From an uncultured Paracoccaceae bacterium (GTDB lineage: Bacteria; Pseudomonadota; Alphaproteobacteria; Rhodobacterales; Rhodobacteraceae): 64,000 nt of DNA. The notes under the pieces were generated by a model. That model saw nothing but the letters and a program-made list of their open reading frames with translations. It searched no databases and was not told the DNA's origin. Location: the NCBI GenBank assembly GCA_913043905.1, contig CAJWNQ010000001.1, positions 115,319-179,318 of the forward strand, written 5' to 3'. Position numbers and translations under genes: made by a program. Positions 8,902 through 17,343 of this stretch are shown here, piece by piece; position 1 is the first letter of the stretch; each line of letters starts with the position of its first letter.

Positions 8902-9699
8902 TTATGCGTTTAAAATCTTTATCGCAGCAGCATGTATTTTTGGATCACCCGCAGCGATTACTTGGCCACCTTGATCTGCGGTTCCCCCCTGCCAATTCGT
9001 CACAATACCACCCGCTGCCTGAACAACAGCCAAAGGACCCTGAATATCATATGGATTTAATTGAGCTTCAATTATCAAATCAATTTGACCAGCCGCCAAT
9101 AAAGCATAAGCATAGCAATCCATACCGTATCGAGTAAGCTTACACTTTTGAGATACATTGTTAAATAATTTAGTCTCAACTTCATTACCAATCTCAGGCA
9201 TTGTTGAAAACAGAACTGCATGCTGAAGTGATTTGCATGAGCGCACTTCTAGAGTTCGCTCATGCCCGTTATGTTGCAAAACTGACTGTCCAAAACCACC
9301 TATGAAGCGTTCAGTTGTAAAAGGTTGGTCAATAATTCCAAATACAGGTTGTGTACCATCATTCACCCCGATCAACATTCCCCATGTAGGAGTCCCCGAA
9401 ATGAAACCCCTTGTCCCGTCTATAGGATCTAAAACCCATGTTAAACCCGATATGCTTAGTACGTTTGGAAACTCTTCTCCTAAAATACCATCTTGGGGGC
9501 GACGTTCTAATAAAATTTTTCGAAATATAAGTTCAATTTCTTTGTCTGCAGCCGTGACTGGATCAAAACCATCTACCAACTTATTTTCAACAATTTGGTT
9601 GTTATTTCGAAAATAATTTAATGCAATTGGACGACCTGCATCTGCCATCTCTAATGCTGTTGCAAGTATGCTTGCTCTGTCACTACGATCTAACTGCAA
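8902..9699 (-). CDS. hisN: Inositol-monophosphatase-family protein, probable histidinol-phosphatase
   Basis: This 265-residue phosphatase of the IMPase superfamily carries the metal-site motifs GEEF (about 76-79) and LDPIDGTRGFISGTPTWG (about 91-108), and the late YDIQGPLAVVQAAGG. The DPIDGTRGFISG form, rather than DPLDGTxNF, is characteristic of the histidinol-phosphatase (HisN) branch in alphaproteobacteria. That branch hydrolyses L-histidinol phosphate in histidine synthesis. It lies downstream of typA behind a terminator-like hairpin, so it has its own promoter. A general inositol or sugar phosphatase role cannot be excluded from sequence alone. Confidence 0.8.
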   Translation of the reverse strand: MQLDRSDRASILATALEMADAGRPIALNYFRNNNQIVENKLVDGFDPVTAADKEIELIFRKILLERRPQDGILGEEFPNVLSISGLTWVLDPIDGTRGFISGTPTWGMLIGVNDGTQPVFGIIDQPFTTERFIGGFGQSVLQHNGHERTLEVRSCKSLQHAVLFSTMPEIGNEVETKLFNNVSQKCKLTRYGMDCYAYALLAAGQIDLIIEAQLNPYDIQGPLAVVQAAGGIVTNWQGGTADQGGQVIAAGDPKIHAAAIKILNA

Positions 9700-9860
9700 A
9701 AAAACCTCCCCCTAAATTTATAATATCATGAATTTCAAATTCAATATCTTTATTCAATACTATGACATGATGATTAGCGCTAACACCAAAAAATTAAAGA
9801 ACTTCAAGTAAGTATATTTAGACAATATAATTAAGGCATATAATCAAAAAAATATTAATT

Positions 9861-9893
9861 AAATATTTTGGCAGTACTTCCGCCAAAATATTT
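9861..9893 (-). terminator. Terminator-like hairpin after typA
   Basis: A perfect 12-bp stem (AAATATTTTGGC with GCCAAAATATTT) encloses a 9-nt loop. On the minus strand it is followed by an AT-rich stretch ending in seven T. It lies 45 nt past the typA stop codon and separates typA from hisN. Confidence 0.6.
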
Positions 9894-9937
9894 ATTTTAT
9901 AGTTAAAAGCTTAATTTATTTTATAGAAAATTAAGTT

Positions 9938-11761
9938 TTAACCCTTAACTGATTTAGCATAACGTTTTCGCTCATTAGAATCTAAATAACGCTTACGCAT
10001 TCGAATTGCTTTTGGAGTAACCTCTACCAATTCATCATCATCTATGTATGCAATTGCTTCCTCTAAAGACAATGTAATGGGTGTTGTGAGGCGTACAGCT
10101 TCATCTGTTCCAGAAGCACGGACGTTAGTCAATTTTTTACCCTTCAACGGATTTACTTCTAAATCATTCTCACGGTTATGTTCAGCAAGGATCATACCAA
10201 CATAAACATCTTCTTGAGCACCAATAAAGAAACGCCCACGGTCTTCTAAATTAAAGATAGCATAAGAAACAGATAAACCATTTTCCATAGAGATCAAAAC
10301 TCCAGAACGGCGCCCTGGCATTGGACCTTTATACGGCGCCCAGTCATGGAATACACGGTTTAGAACTCCAGTTCCCCGTGTGTCTGTCAAAAATTCCCCA
10401 TGATAGCCAATTAAGCCACGTGCAGGCACATGAGCAACGATACGTGTTTTACCAGCTCCAGCCTGCTTCATCTCTACAAGCTCACCTTTGCGAGCACCTG
10501 TTATTTTTTCTATAACTGCTCCAGCATATTCATCATCAACATCGATAGTTGCCTCTTCGATAGGCTCCAATCTTTTACCATCTACGTGCTTAAACAATAC
10601 TTGAGGGCGAGAAATCGAGAGTTCAAAACCTTCACGGCGCATATTTTCAATTAAAACACCCATCTGCAATTCTCCACGGCCAGCGACTTCAAACGCTTCC
10701 CCACCAGGTGTGTCACTTACTTTGATGGCTACATTCGACTCTGCTTCCTTCATCAGGCGGTCACGAATGACGCGTGACTGTACCTTTTTGCCATCACGTC
10801 CAGCCAATGGACTGTCGTTAATACCAAATGTAACCGTAATGGTTGGTGGGTCAATTGGTTGAGCAGGAATGGCTTCAGTAATTGTAAGGTCAGATAATGT
10901 ATCAGCAACAGTAGCTTTGCTCATACCAGAAATAGATACAATATCTCCAGCTTCGGCTTCGTCTATTCCAGTCTGTGACAGACCACGGAATGCCATTATT
11001 TTTGTCACACGAAAGCTTTCAATCAATTCACCTTCACTCGTCATGGATTTAATTGTTTCACCAGCTTTTAATCGACCAGTTTCTACACGACCTGTTAACA
11101 GGCGTCCCAAAAATGGATCGCCACCTAAAGTTGTAGCTAACATGGAAAACTTCTCATCACGCCGACTAATCTGAGCAGGTGCTGGAACATGGTGTAATAT
11201 TAAATCAAACAATGCCGATAAATCTTTTCGCGGTCCATCTAATTCCATATCCGCCCATCCAGAACGTCCCGATGCATACATATTTGGAAAGTCTAACTGT
11301 TCGTCAGAAGCTTCTAAGTTTGCAAATAAATCAAAACATTCATCCAAAGCTCGATCAGGTTCACCATCAGGCTTGTCCACTTTGTTTACAACTACAATCG
11401 GGCGAAGGCCTAGCGCCAATGCCTTAGATGTAACAAATTTAGTTTGTGGCATCGGACCCTCAGCCGCATCAACCAGTAAGACAACACCATCGACCATTGA
11501 CAAAATACGCTCTACTTCTCCACCAAAATCAGCGTGCCCTGGAGTGTCCACAATATTAATACGTGTTCCCTTCCATACAACTGAGGTCGGTTTAGCAAAA
11601 ATAGTAATACCACGCTCACGCTCCAGATCATTACTATCCATAGCACGCTCTGTCGTAGTTTCATTGTCGCGGTAAATACCCGATTGTTTTAAAAGTTCAT
11701 CAACCAAAGTAGTTTTGCCGTGGTCGACGTGTGCAATAATAGCAATATTTCTCATATCCAT
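9938..11761 (-). CDS. typA: Ribosome-associated translational GTPase TypA/BipA
   Basis: This 607-residue GTPase has the G1 loop AHVDHGKTTLVDELL (about 10-24), the effector segment RERGITIFAKPTSVVW, G3 VDTPGHADFGGEVER and G4 VVVNKVDKPD. Domains II, III and V follow, then the BipA-specific C-terminal domain ending in RMRKRYLDSNERKRYAKSVKG. TypA binds the ribosome and supports 50S assembly and growth under stress or cold. Length is exactly typical. It is transcribed away from the Bax-inhibitor-family gene through a 291-nt intergenic region. Identification is certain. Confidence 0.97.
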   Translation of the reverse strand: MDMRNIAIIAHVDHGKTTLVDELLKQSGIYRDNETTTERAMDSNDLERERGITIFAKPTSVVWKGTRINIVDTPGHADFGGEVERILSMVDGVVLLVDAAEGPMPQTKFVTSKALALGLRPIVVVNKVDKPDGEPDRALDECFDLFANLEASDEQLDFPNMYASGRSGWADMELDGPRKDLSALFDLILHHVPAPAQISRRDEKFSMLATTLGGDPFLGRLLTGRVETGRLKAGETIKSMTSEGELIESFRVTKIMAFRGLSQTGIDEAEAGDIVSISGMSKATVADTLSDLTITEAIPAQPIDPPTITVTFGINDSPLAGRDGKKVQSRVIRDRLMKEAESNVAIKVSDTPGGEAFEVAGRGELQMGVLIENMRREGFELSISRPQVLFKHVDGKRLEPIEEATIDVDDEYAGAVIEKITGARKGELVEMKQAGAGKTRIVAHVPARGLIGYHGEFLTDTRGTGVLNRVFHDWAPYKGPMPGRRSGVLISMENGLSVSYAIFNLEDRGRFFIGAQEDVYVGMILAEHNRENDLEVNPLKGKKLTNVRASGTDEAVRLTTPITLSLEEAIAYIDDDELVEVTPKAIRMRKRYLDSNERKRYAKSVKG

Positions 11762-11975
11762 GATAGATGGCCTTGTGGGGGAAAGAATTATTGCGCGCTT
11801 TAGACTAGGATGCCCCCAAAGACCAGCATAAAAACCTATTTATAAATCAAATGCATAGTCTCAAGTTCTCAAATAAAAATTAATAAGTCCATAAACTGAT
11901 TTATTTTTATAATGCCATAATTATAATACTATTCTTTTGACATCACACAATTATTTAAAATTTGTGTGTTTTAAC

Positions 11976-12004
11976 TTGAAATTTCCTTTACAAAAGCAGA
12001 TATA
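11976..12004 (+). promoter_or_regulatory. Candidate sigma-70 promoter for the Bax-inhibitor-family gene
   Basis: TTGAAA and GATATA are spaced by 17 nt, about 49 nt upstream of the ATG at 12053, and the gene also has a good AGGAG site. Just upstream, CACACAA and TTGTGTG (11944-11968) form an inverted repeat with an 11-nt spacer that could be an operator. The promoter is inferred only from hexamer match. Confidence 0.4.
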
Positions 12005-12052
12005 TACAAATGAAAGCGCTTAATAGCGTTGTCACTAAACTAGGAGTATAAA

Positions 12053-12769
12053 ATGGCAGATTATCAAACAATTAATCGTGCAGACGTTAGTGCAATAAAT
12101 ATTGATGAAGGTCTTCGCGCCCACATGAATAGCGTTTATGGCATTATGGGTGTCGGCATGGCAACTACGGGTCTAGTTGCTTACTTTACAGGGCAAAATG
12201 ATGCACTTTTAGCAACCTTATTTACCGGCGGGATGCGTTGGGCAGTTATGTTTGCACCACTAATCATGGTATTTTTCTTAGGTAGCATGATAAATCGCTT
12301 ATCTATGAGTGCAGCACGTTTAGCATTTATAGCTTTTTCTGCATTAATGGGTTTATCAATCTCATGGATTTTTGCCGTATACACAGGCATTTCCATCACT
12401 CAAACCTTTTTCACTACAGCGATAGCATTTAGTGGTTTGTCTTTATACGGCTATACAACTAAGCGTGATATTTCAGGATGGGGAAGTTTTTTAATAATGG
12501 GCGTTATTGGCCTGATTGTTGCCTCAGTCCTAAATATTTGGATGGCATCATCCGCTATGACGTTTGCAATTTCAGTAATTGGTCTTTTAATTTTTGCTGG
12601 TTTAACAGCATACGATACACAAAAAATTAAAAATACATACATTGCTATGGCTTCTGCGGGTCAAACTGAATGGCTTGGAAAAGCTGCGATTATGGGTGCG
12701 CTAAGTCTATATTTAGACTTTTTAAACATGTTTATGTTTTTACTCCACTTCATGGGTGGTCGTGAATAA
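12053..12769 (+). CDS. Bax inhibitor-1 / YccA family membrane protein
   Basis: This 238-residue protein has about seven hydrophobic helices spread from residue 28 to the C-terminus and a short charged N-terminus. Typical family segments are NSVYGIMGVGMATTGLVAYF, FSGLSLYGYTTKRDISGWG and LTAYDTQKIKNTYIAM, the last containing the conserved YDTQ motif near the C-terminus. Bacterial members sit in the inner membrane and are linked to FtsH-mediated quality control or ion leak. It is a single-gene unit with its own promoter candidate and a strong terminator. Confidence 0.9.
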   Translation: MADYQTINRADVSAINIDEGLRAHMNSVYGIMGVGMATTGLVAYFTGQNDALLATLFTGGMRWAVMFAPLIMVFFLGSMINRLSMSAARLAFIAFSALMGLSISWIFAVYTGISITQTFFTTAIAFSGLSLYGYTTKRDISGWGSFLIMGVIGLIVASVLNIWMASSAMTFAISVIGLLIFAGLTAYDTQKIKNTYIAMASAGQTEWLGKAAIMGALSLYLDFLNMFMFLLHFMGGRE

Positions 12770-12787
12770 AGTTGACTACTATTTATT

Positions 12788-12819
12788 AAAAAAGCCAAGG
12801 CATTTGCCTTGGCTTTTTT
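12788..12819 (+). terminator. Intrinsic terminator after the Bax-inhibitor-family gene
   Basis: A 14-bp perfect stem (AAAAAAGCCAAGGC with GCCTTGGCTTTTTT) around a 4-nt ATTT loop ends in six T. It begins 19 nt after the stop codon. The A-run on the left arm makes it potentially bidirectional. Confidence 0.92.
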
Positions 12820-12932
12820 AATTGCAATTCAAAGTAAAAAATTTTTACCCAGCATTAAAACTATAAATAGTTAAAGATTTTATATAAGATATTTTGAATA
12901 AAAAACTATGCCACCAAGCACAGTCTTTTTAA

Positions 12933-13100
12933 TTATTTAATCTTACCTTCTTTATATTCAACATGCTTGCGAACAACTGGATCATACTTTTTAACAACCA
13001 TTTTTTCAGTCATTGTACGTGCATTTTTTTTAGTCACATAGAAATGACCAGTGTCCGCAGTTGAGTTCAAACGGATCTTAATTGTGGTTGGCTTTGCCAT
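12933..13100 (-). CDS. rpmG: 50S ribosomal protein L33
   Basis: The ORF track begins nine codons early at 13127. The true start is the ATG at 13100, giving [20 protein letters not shown] and 55 residues, with GGAG seven nucleotides upstream. The sequence shows the usual L33 features [20 protein letters not shown] and [18 protein letters not shown]. The family's zinc-binding CxxC pairs are absent, so this is the cysteine-free (C-minus) form. It is a single-gene unit downstream of a 128-nt gap. Confidence 0.95.
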   Translation of the reverse strand: MAKPTTIKIRLNSTADTGHFYVTKKNARTMTEKMVVKKYDPVVRKHVEYKEGKIK

Positions 13101-13228
13101 GAGACTTCTCCATACGGGTCGGGACATTCCCGATTAAACTTGAATTTGCGTTCTAACTGGATGGAGCTACGTGTCAAGTGTCAAACACTCACAAACCTTT
13201 ATTTTTTGCAATCTAGCAAATATTTTAT

Positions 13229-13681
13229 CTAGCTTACTGCTTTGTCTCGCAAAACAAACAGATCTCTAATTTTATCTGCTAATCGCATAGATTTCCCCTC
13301 ATCCAGATCGGCCATTACAATCCGCGTGTTGGCTCGAGCTCTAACAGTATCACCACAATGCACAGCATAGTCCAAATCAAAACTGGTATTACCCACTCTT
13401 GAACAGCGGATAACTGTTATGTACTCTTCACCTAAAAACATCGCCATATTATATTCAACACTTGCAGACCTTACGACCGGCATAGCCAGTGTCTTATCGG
13501 TAAAATCAAACCCAGATTCAGTTAAATAACACATCCGTAAATTTTCAAACCAAGCGTGATAGATTTTGTTATTTACATGATTATAGCTATCCAAATCACT
13601 GTAACGAACAAAATCGCTTAGCCCCATCACCCAATCCCCGCCTATTCCTGCAGCATTAATTTTTTCTTTATCTAAAATCAT
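13229..13681 (-). CDS. Hot-dog-fold acyl-CoA thioesterase family protein
   Basis: The 150-residue product carries the 4-hydroxybenzoyl-CoA-thioesterase-like motif [22 protein letters not shown] (about 25-46), where the Asp/His of [11 protein letters not shown] correspond to the catalytic helix entry. The later strand [16 protein letters not shown] is typical of the hot-dog fold. Such proteins hydrolyse acyl-CoA or acyl-ACP thioesters in the cytoplasm; the acyl chain is not predictable here. Its ATG overlaps the mrp stop (ATGA), so the two are translationally coupled. Confidence 0.82.
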   Translation of the reverse strand: MILDKEKINAAGIGGDWVMGLSDFVRYSDLDSYNHVNNKIYHAWFENLRMCYLTESGFDFTDKTLAMPVVRSASVEYNMAMFLGEEYITVIRCSRVGNTSFDLDYAVHCGDTVRARANTRIVMADLDEGKSMRLADKIRDLFVLRDKAVS

Positions 13682-14739
13682 AATACACCACTATCAATAA
13701 TTTTTTGTGCTATTAAAATATAGGCTTCACCGTGCGGACTATCGGTAGCAGCTATTGGCGTGCCACCATCACCAGCCTCCCGAATATCTAATTCAAGAGG
13801 AATTTCACCTAAAAATGGTAATCCAAACTTATTTGCATCATCTCGAGCTCCACCATGACCAAAAATATGTGCCTCATGGCCACATTTAGGGCAATGATAG
13901 CTGGACATATTTTCAATCATTCCAAGCATCGGAACTTCAAGGCGATCAAACATATTCATAGCTTTTCGCGCATCTAATAATGCAACATCCTGAGGTGTGG
14001 AAACAATAATTGCACCCGTAACATCTGTTTTTTGCGATAAAGTCAGCTGTACATCACCAGTTCCTGGCGGTAAGTCAATCAAAAGAACATCGAGCTCCCC
14101 CCATTCAACTTGATTCAACATTTGCTGCAATGCACCCATTAACATGGGACCACGCCAAATAACTGCCTCATCTTCTTTTAACATTAATCCCAGCGACATC
14201 ATAGTCACGCCATGTGCTTGTAATGGAATTATTGTTTTACCATCAGGGCTTGCAGGGCGTTTACTTACACCCATCATTCTTGGTTGAGATGGCCCATGGA
14301 TGTCGGCATCTAGAAGGCCAACTTTTATACCAAGCTTTGCCAAAGCCACAGCCAAATTACTTGATACAGTTGATTTTCCAACGCCACCTTTGCCAGATCC
14401 AATTGCTATTACTCGTTTTACTCCAGGTATTGGAAGCTTATCTTCCTGCGGCTTAGCATGGCCACCAATCTTTAAATTTGGTGGCTGTTTTGGTGCAATA
14501 TGTGCAGTCATCATAACACTACATTTTTCAACACCAGTCATACGCAATATTAATGCTTCTGCACCTGATCGTACGGGTTCCATTCGTTCACCCAACTCCC
14601 CAGGAACTTCTAGAACAAAACGCACACTGTCACCTTCAATGGTAACCGCCCGCACCATATCAGCGTCAACAATATTAGTTCCATCTGGCAGCTGAACTCT
14701 CTTCAATTCTTCGACAATTGCTTCTACAGTGATAGACAT
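13678..14739 (-). CDS. apbC: Mrp/ApbC (NBP35-type) iron-sulfur cluster carrier ATPase
   Basis: This 353-residue protein has an N-terminal FSCA/MIP18-like domain (about 1-85) and then a deviant Walker [21 protein letters not shown] (about 111-130). Next comes a switch segment [17 protein letters not shown] and a C-terminal CPKC pair that bridges an Fe-S cluster between subunits. Mrp proteins deliver 4Fe-4S clusters to apo-enzymes. It is the upstream gene of a coupled pair with the thioesterase. It begins back-to-back with the divergent tungstate transporter operon, whose cargo serves enzymes that also need Fe-S clusters; that functional link is only suggestive. Confidence 0.94.
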   Translation of the reverse strand: MSITVEAIVEELKRVQLPDGTNIVDADMVRAVTIEGDSVRFVLEVPGELGERMEPVRSGAEALILRMTGVEKCSVMMTAHIAPKQPPNLKIGGHAKPQEDKLPIPGVKRVIAIGSGKGGVGKSTVSSNLAVALAKLGIKVGLLDADIHGPSQPRMMGVSKRPASPDGKTIIPLQAHGVTMMSLGLMLKEDEAVIWRGPMLMGALQQMLNQVEWGELDVLLIDLPPGTGDVQLTLSQKTDVTGAIIVSTPQDVALLDARKAMNMFDRLEVPMLGMIENMSSYHCPKCGHEAHIFGHGGARDDANKFGLPFLGEIPLELDIREAGDGGTPIAATDSPHGEAYILIAQKIIDSGVL

Positions 14740-14823
14740 GTGGTATGCGTCCTTTTATGTGATGGAACTAACTTTAGTACTTTAACACTGAGGGCAAGTC
14801 CCCAACAGCAAGAAAGACACTTT

Positions 14824-15525
14824 TTGGAGATTTTGAACACAACATTGCAGTTAATAACTTCTGGTGATGCTACTTTATGGGGCATTGTGGCTTTGTCACT
14901 GCGTATTTCCTTATCTGCAACATTAATAGCAGCCGTATTAGCGATTCCATTAGGTACTGGTCTTGCAATGGGCCGCTTTGTAGGACGGCGTATTATTATA
15001 ATGCTATCATCATCTTTAATGGCACTCCCACCAGTAGTTGTTGGCCTTGCTATTTACCTGATTTTATCACGTGCAGGACCACTCGGAGAATATGGCCTTC
15101 TGTTTACACCAACAGCAATGATAATAGCCCAATCAGTCTTAATTTTTCCAATTATTTTAGCACTAACAACAGAAGCTGTTAATCCCCTAGAACAAACGTA
15201 TCGTCCTTTACTTCATAGCGTTAACGCGTCTCATTGGTTTAGACTGAAAACACTTATAATTGACGCACGGTTTGCAATATTTACAGCCTTATTAGCAGGT
15301 TTTGGGAGAGCAATTGCTGAAGTTGGCGCCGTAATTATCGTTGGTGGAAATATAGCTGGGCTAACAAGAGTTATGACAACTACGATTGCATTAGAAACAT
15401 CTAAAGGTAATTTGGAGTTAGCTTTAGCCCTTGGATTAATCCTGATATCTTTAGCAATAATAGTAAATACCATTATACATAGCTTAAAATCTATTGGCCA
15501 AAAATATCAACGGACATCACGATGA
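14824..15525 (+). CDS. tupB: Tungstate ABC transporter permease
   Basis: This is a permease of the TupB/ModB type with about five membrane helices and the ABC-coupling EAA-like loop. The core starts at ATLWGIVALSLRISLSATLIA, and the conserved loop is RAIAEVGAVIIVGGNIAG. The ORF-track start (GTG 14740) abuts the mrp start with no space for a promoter, and its first 28 codons look non-conserved. A TTG at 14824 or 14833, the latter with GGAG just ahead, fits homologues better. Gene order is B-C-A with an ATGA overlap to the ATPase. Tungstate rather than molybdate is inferred from the TupA-type binding protein. Confidence 0.85.
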   Translation: MEILNTTLQLITSGDATLWGIVALSLRISLSATLIAAVLAIPLGTGLAMGRFVGRRIIIMLSSSLMALPPVVVGLAIYLILSRAGPLGEYGLLFTPTAMIIAQSVLIFPIILALTTEAVNPLEQTYRPLLHSVNASHWFRLKTLIIDARFAIFTALLAGFGRAIAEVGAVIIVGGNIAGLTRVMTTTIALETSKGNLELALALGLILISLAIIVNTIIHSLKSIGQKYQRTSR

Positions 15526-16220
15526 TTAATTTAAACTATAAATCTGTATCTTTTTCACAAAATGGAACAAATCTTTTAGGACCAATTGATCTTGAAATTA
15601 ACCTACGTGGCATCACAAATGTTTTGGGTTACAATGGAGCTGGTAAATCTTTATTTCTAGAGTTGTGTCACGCTTTGATCATGCCACAATCTGGTCAAAT
15701 AAGATGGGACGGCCAGCCTGCAAACACTACCAGAGACAGTCGTGGATATATATTTCAGCATCGCATCACCCTACGGCGATCTGTGAAAAACAATATAGCG
15801 CTTCCAATGCAAGCAGCCGGCTGGACTAAAAACATAATTAACAAGCGCCTAGATGAGCTCTTATATATGGCAAAGCTTACATCTAAAGCCAATGAACCTG
15901 CGTCCACTCTATCAGGCGGGGAGGCGCAGCGGATGGCTTTAGTGCGAGCTCTGGCAACCTACCCTAAACTTGTAATTATGGATGAGCCTACCTCTAGCTT
16001 AGATCCAAACGCCACTACTGAATTTGAAAAATTAATTAAAAAAATTGCCTCCTCTGGTGTAAAATTCCTCTGGGCAACCCACAACGTCACTCAAGCAAAA
16101 CAATTTGCAGATGATGTTATTTTTATTGCGAGTGGAAAAGTGGCTGAATATAGCCCCGCAGATATTTTTTTTATTGCCCCAAAAACATTAATAGCTCAAC
16201 AATATATTAAAGGCCTATAA
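15522..16220 (+). CDS. tupC: Tungstate ABC transporter ATP-binding protein
   Basis: This 232-residue ABC ATPase shows Walker A LGYNGAGKSLFLE (about 36-48), a Q-loop in YIFQHRITLRRSV, the signature TLSGGEAQRMALVRALA (about 129-145), Walker B KLVIMDEPTSSLD (about 150-162) and the H-loop LWATHNVTQA. Walker A has N rather than P in the third position, a common variant in this family. It overlaps tupB by four bases and abuts tupA without a gap, so the three are one operon. It energises oxyanion import. Confidence 0.9.
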   Translation: MINLNYKSVSFSQNGTNLLGPIDLEINLRGITNVLGYNGAGKSLFLELCHALIMPQSGQIRWDGQPANTTRDSRGYIFQHRITLRRSVKNNIALPMQAAGWTKNIINKRLDELLYMAKLTSKANEPASTLSGGEAQRMALVRALATYPKLVIMDEPTSSLDPNATTEFEKLIKKIASSGVKFLWATHNVTQAKQFADDVIFIASGKVAEYSPADIFFIAPKTLIAQQYIKGL

Positions 16221-17045
16221 ATGAAGTTTCTAATTGGATTATTTTTGATCATTGCAACTACGATACATGCAAATGAACAAAAAATTATTTTATCTTCCAC
16301 GACTTCAACCCAAAACTCTGGTCTTTATGATCATATTTTACCAATATTTACAGCAGAAACTGGCATCAGCGTTAAAGTTGTAGCAGTTGGAACAGGGCAA
16401 GCAATTCGTATTGCAAAAAATGGTGATGCTGATGCTTTACTTGTACATCACCGACCATCTGAAGACGCATTTATTGAAGAGGATTACGGAACACAGCGCT
16501 TCGATGTCATGTATAATGATTTTGTATTAATAGGACCCAAAACAGATGGAATTATATTCAATAATCTTAATGAATTTTTTAACACAGCACAAATTAGCGG
16601 GTCACTAAATTTTGTTTCACGTGGTGATGATAGCGGTACTCACAAAAAAGAATTAGAATTATGGGGTTATTTTAATAAAATGCCACCTTTGGGAAAATGG
16701 TACCGCGAAATTGGATCAGGCATGGGAGCAGCTCTAAACATGGCCTCTGCAACAAACTCATACACTATAAGTGATCGAGGCACTTGGTTATCATTTGGCA
16801 ATAAAGGTGATTTAGTAATTAAGTGGGCTGGAGATTCAATAATGCAAAATCCATATGGCCTAATTTTGGTTAATCCAAAAAAATTTCCTCACACCCGCTA
16901 CAAGCAAGCACGTATTTTTGCTAATTGGATAACATCTCCAAAAGGTCAAAAGATAATTGGTGATTACCGGGTTGATGGAAAGCAATTATTTTGCCCAGAT
17001 TCTGATAAAGAAAAAAATAATCGCTTAGCATGCCCTGCACAATAA
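16221..17045 (+). CDS. tupA: Tungstate-binding periplasmic protein
   Basis: The 274-residue protein starts with a signal peptide (MKFLIGLFLIIATTIHANEQ). The mature N-terminus STTSTQNSGLYDHILPIF contains the TTS-type oxyanion-binding loop diagnostic for TupA. Further family segments are VVAVGTGQAIRIAKNGDADALLVHHRP, FVSRGDDSGTHKKELELW and YTISDRGTWLSF. It binds WO4 with high selectivity and hands it to TupBC. The start codon directly follows the tupC stop. Tungsten uptake suggests a tungsto-enzyme, such as a formate dehydrogenase, elsewhere in the genome. Confidence 0.9.
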   Translation: MKFLIGLFLIIATTIHANEQKIILSSTTSTQNSGLYDHILPIFTAETGISVKVVAVGTGQAIRIAKNGDADALLVHHRPSEDAFIEEDYGTQRFDVMYNDFVLIGPKTDGIIFNNLNEFFNTAQISGSLNFVSRGDDSGTHKKELELWGYFNKMPPLGKWYREIGSGMGAALNMASATNSYTISDRGTWLSFGNKGDLVIKWAGDSIMQNPYGLILVNPKKFPHTRYKQARIFANWITSPKGQKIIGDYRVDGKQLFCPDSDKEKNNRLACPAQ

Positions 17046-17058
17046 AAATTGATAAAAA

Positions 17059-17079
17059 GATATGCATTAAATGCATATC
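17059..17079. repeat. Perfect palindrome upstream of the sRNA promoter
   Basis: Arms GATATGCATT and AATGCATATC flank a single central base. It lies 13 nt past the tupA stop and ends 5 nt before the candidate -35 element of the sRNA. It could be an operator or a weak hairpin; it has no T-run. Confidence 0.5.
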
Positions 17080-17083
17080 GGCA

Positions 17084-17111
17084 TTGCAGTATCAACACTT
17101 CTAAATATAAA
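17084..17111 (+). promoter_or_regulatory. Candidate promoter of the CU-rich-loop sRNA
   Basis: TTGCAG and TATAAA are separated by 16 nt, which would place the transcription start near 17118, about 30 nt before the first hairpin. Related alphaproteobacterial sRNAs often use stress sigma factors, but I see no clear heat-shock-type promoter here. Confidence 0.45.
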
Positions 17112-17117
17112 ATTATT

Positions 17118-17262
17118 TGCTATTCTAAATCTATGAGAAACAAAACTCTGCGGTCATCTCCTCCCGGCCGTAAAATTTGATATGGGCTCCAATTCCTCCC
17201 TGTTTAGGGGCCTAAAAAAACGGTAATGCGCTTTCTCTTCCCTTGCGTGTTACCGTTTTTTA
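17118..17262 (+). ncRNA. Candidate small RNA with three CU-rich hairpin loops (cuckoo/CcsR-like)
   Basis: Three hairpins follow one another between tupA and uvrD with no open reading frame. Hairpin 1 (17149-17172) has a 7-bp stem TGCGGTC/GGCCGTA and loop ATCTCCTCCC. Hairpin 2 (17183-17214) has an 8-bp stem TGGGCTCC/GGGGCCTA and a 16-nt loop containing TTCCTCCC. Hairpin 3 (17215-17261) is a 17-bp terminator stem whose loop is TTTCTCTTCCCTT. Repeated exposure of CCUCC-type loops, which mimic the anti-Shine-Dalgarno end of 16S rRNA, is the hallmark of the alphaproteobacterial CCUCCUCCC sRNA family described as cuckoo RNAs (CcsR in Rhodobacter). Family membership is inferred from structure and motif only. 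Confidence 0.75.
17215..17261 (+). terminator. Terminator hairpin of the sRNA
   Basis: A 17-bp stem including two G-U pairs (AAAAAACGGTAATGCGC with GCGTGTTACCGTTTTTT) closes a 13-nt pyrimidine loop and ends in six T. Confidence 0.9.
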
Positions 17263-17343
17263 TTTTTAAAGATTGCTCCCCTTGAGACACATCATAAAAG
17301 CTGAAAGCAGAATTTTTTAGAAGTAAAAACTATAGTTTTCGTG

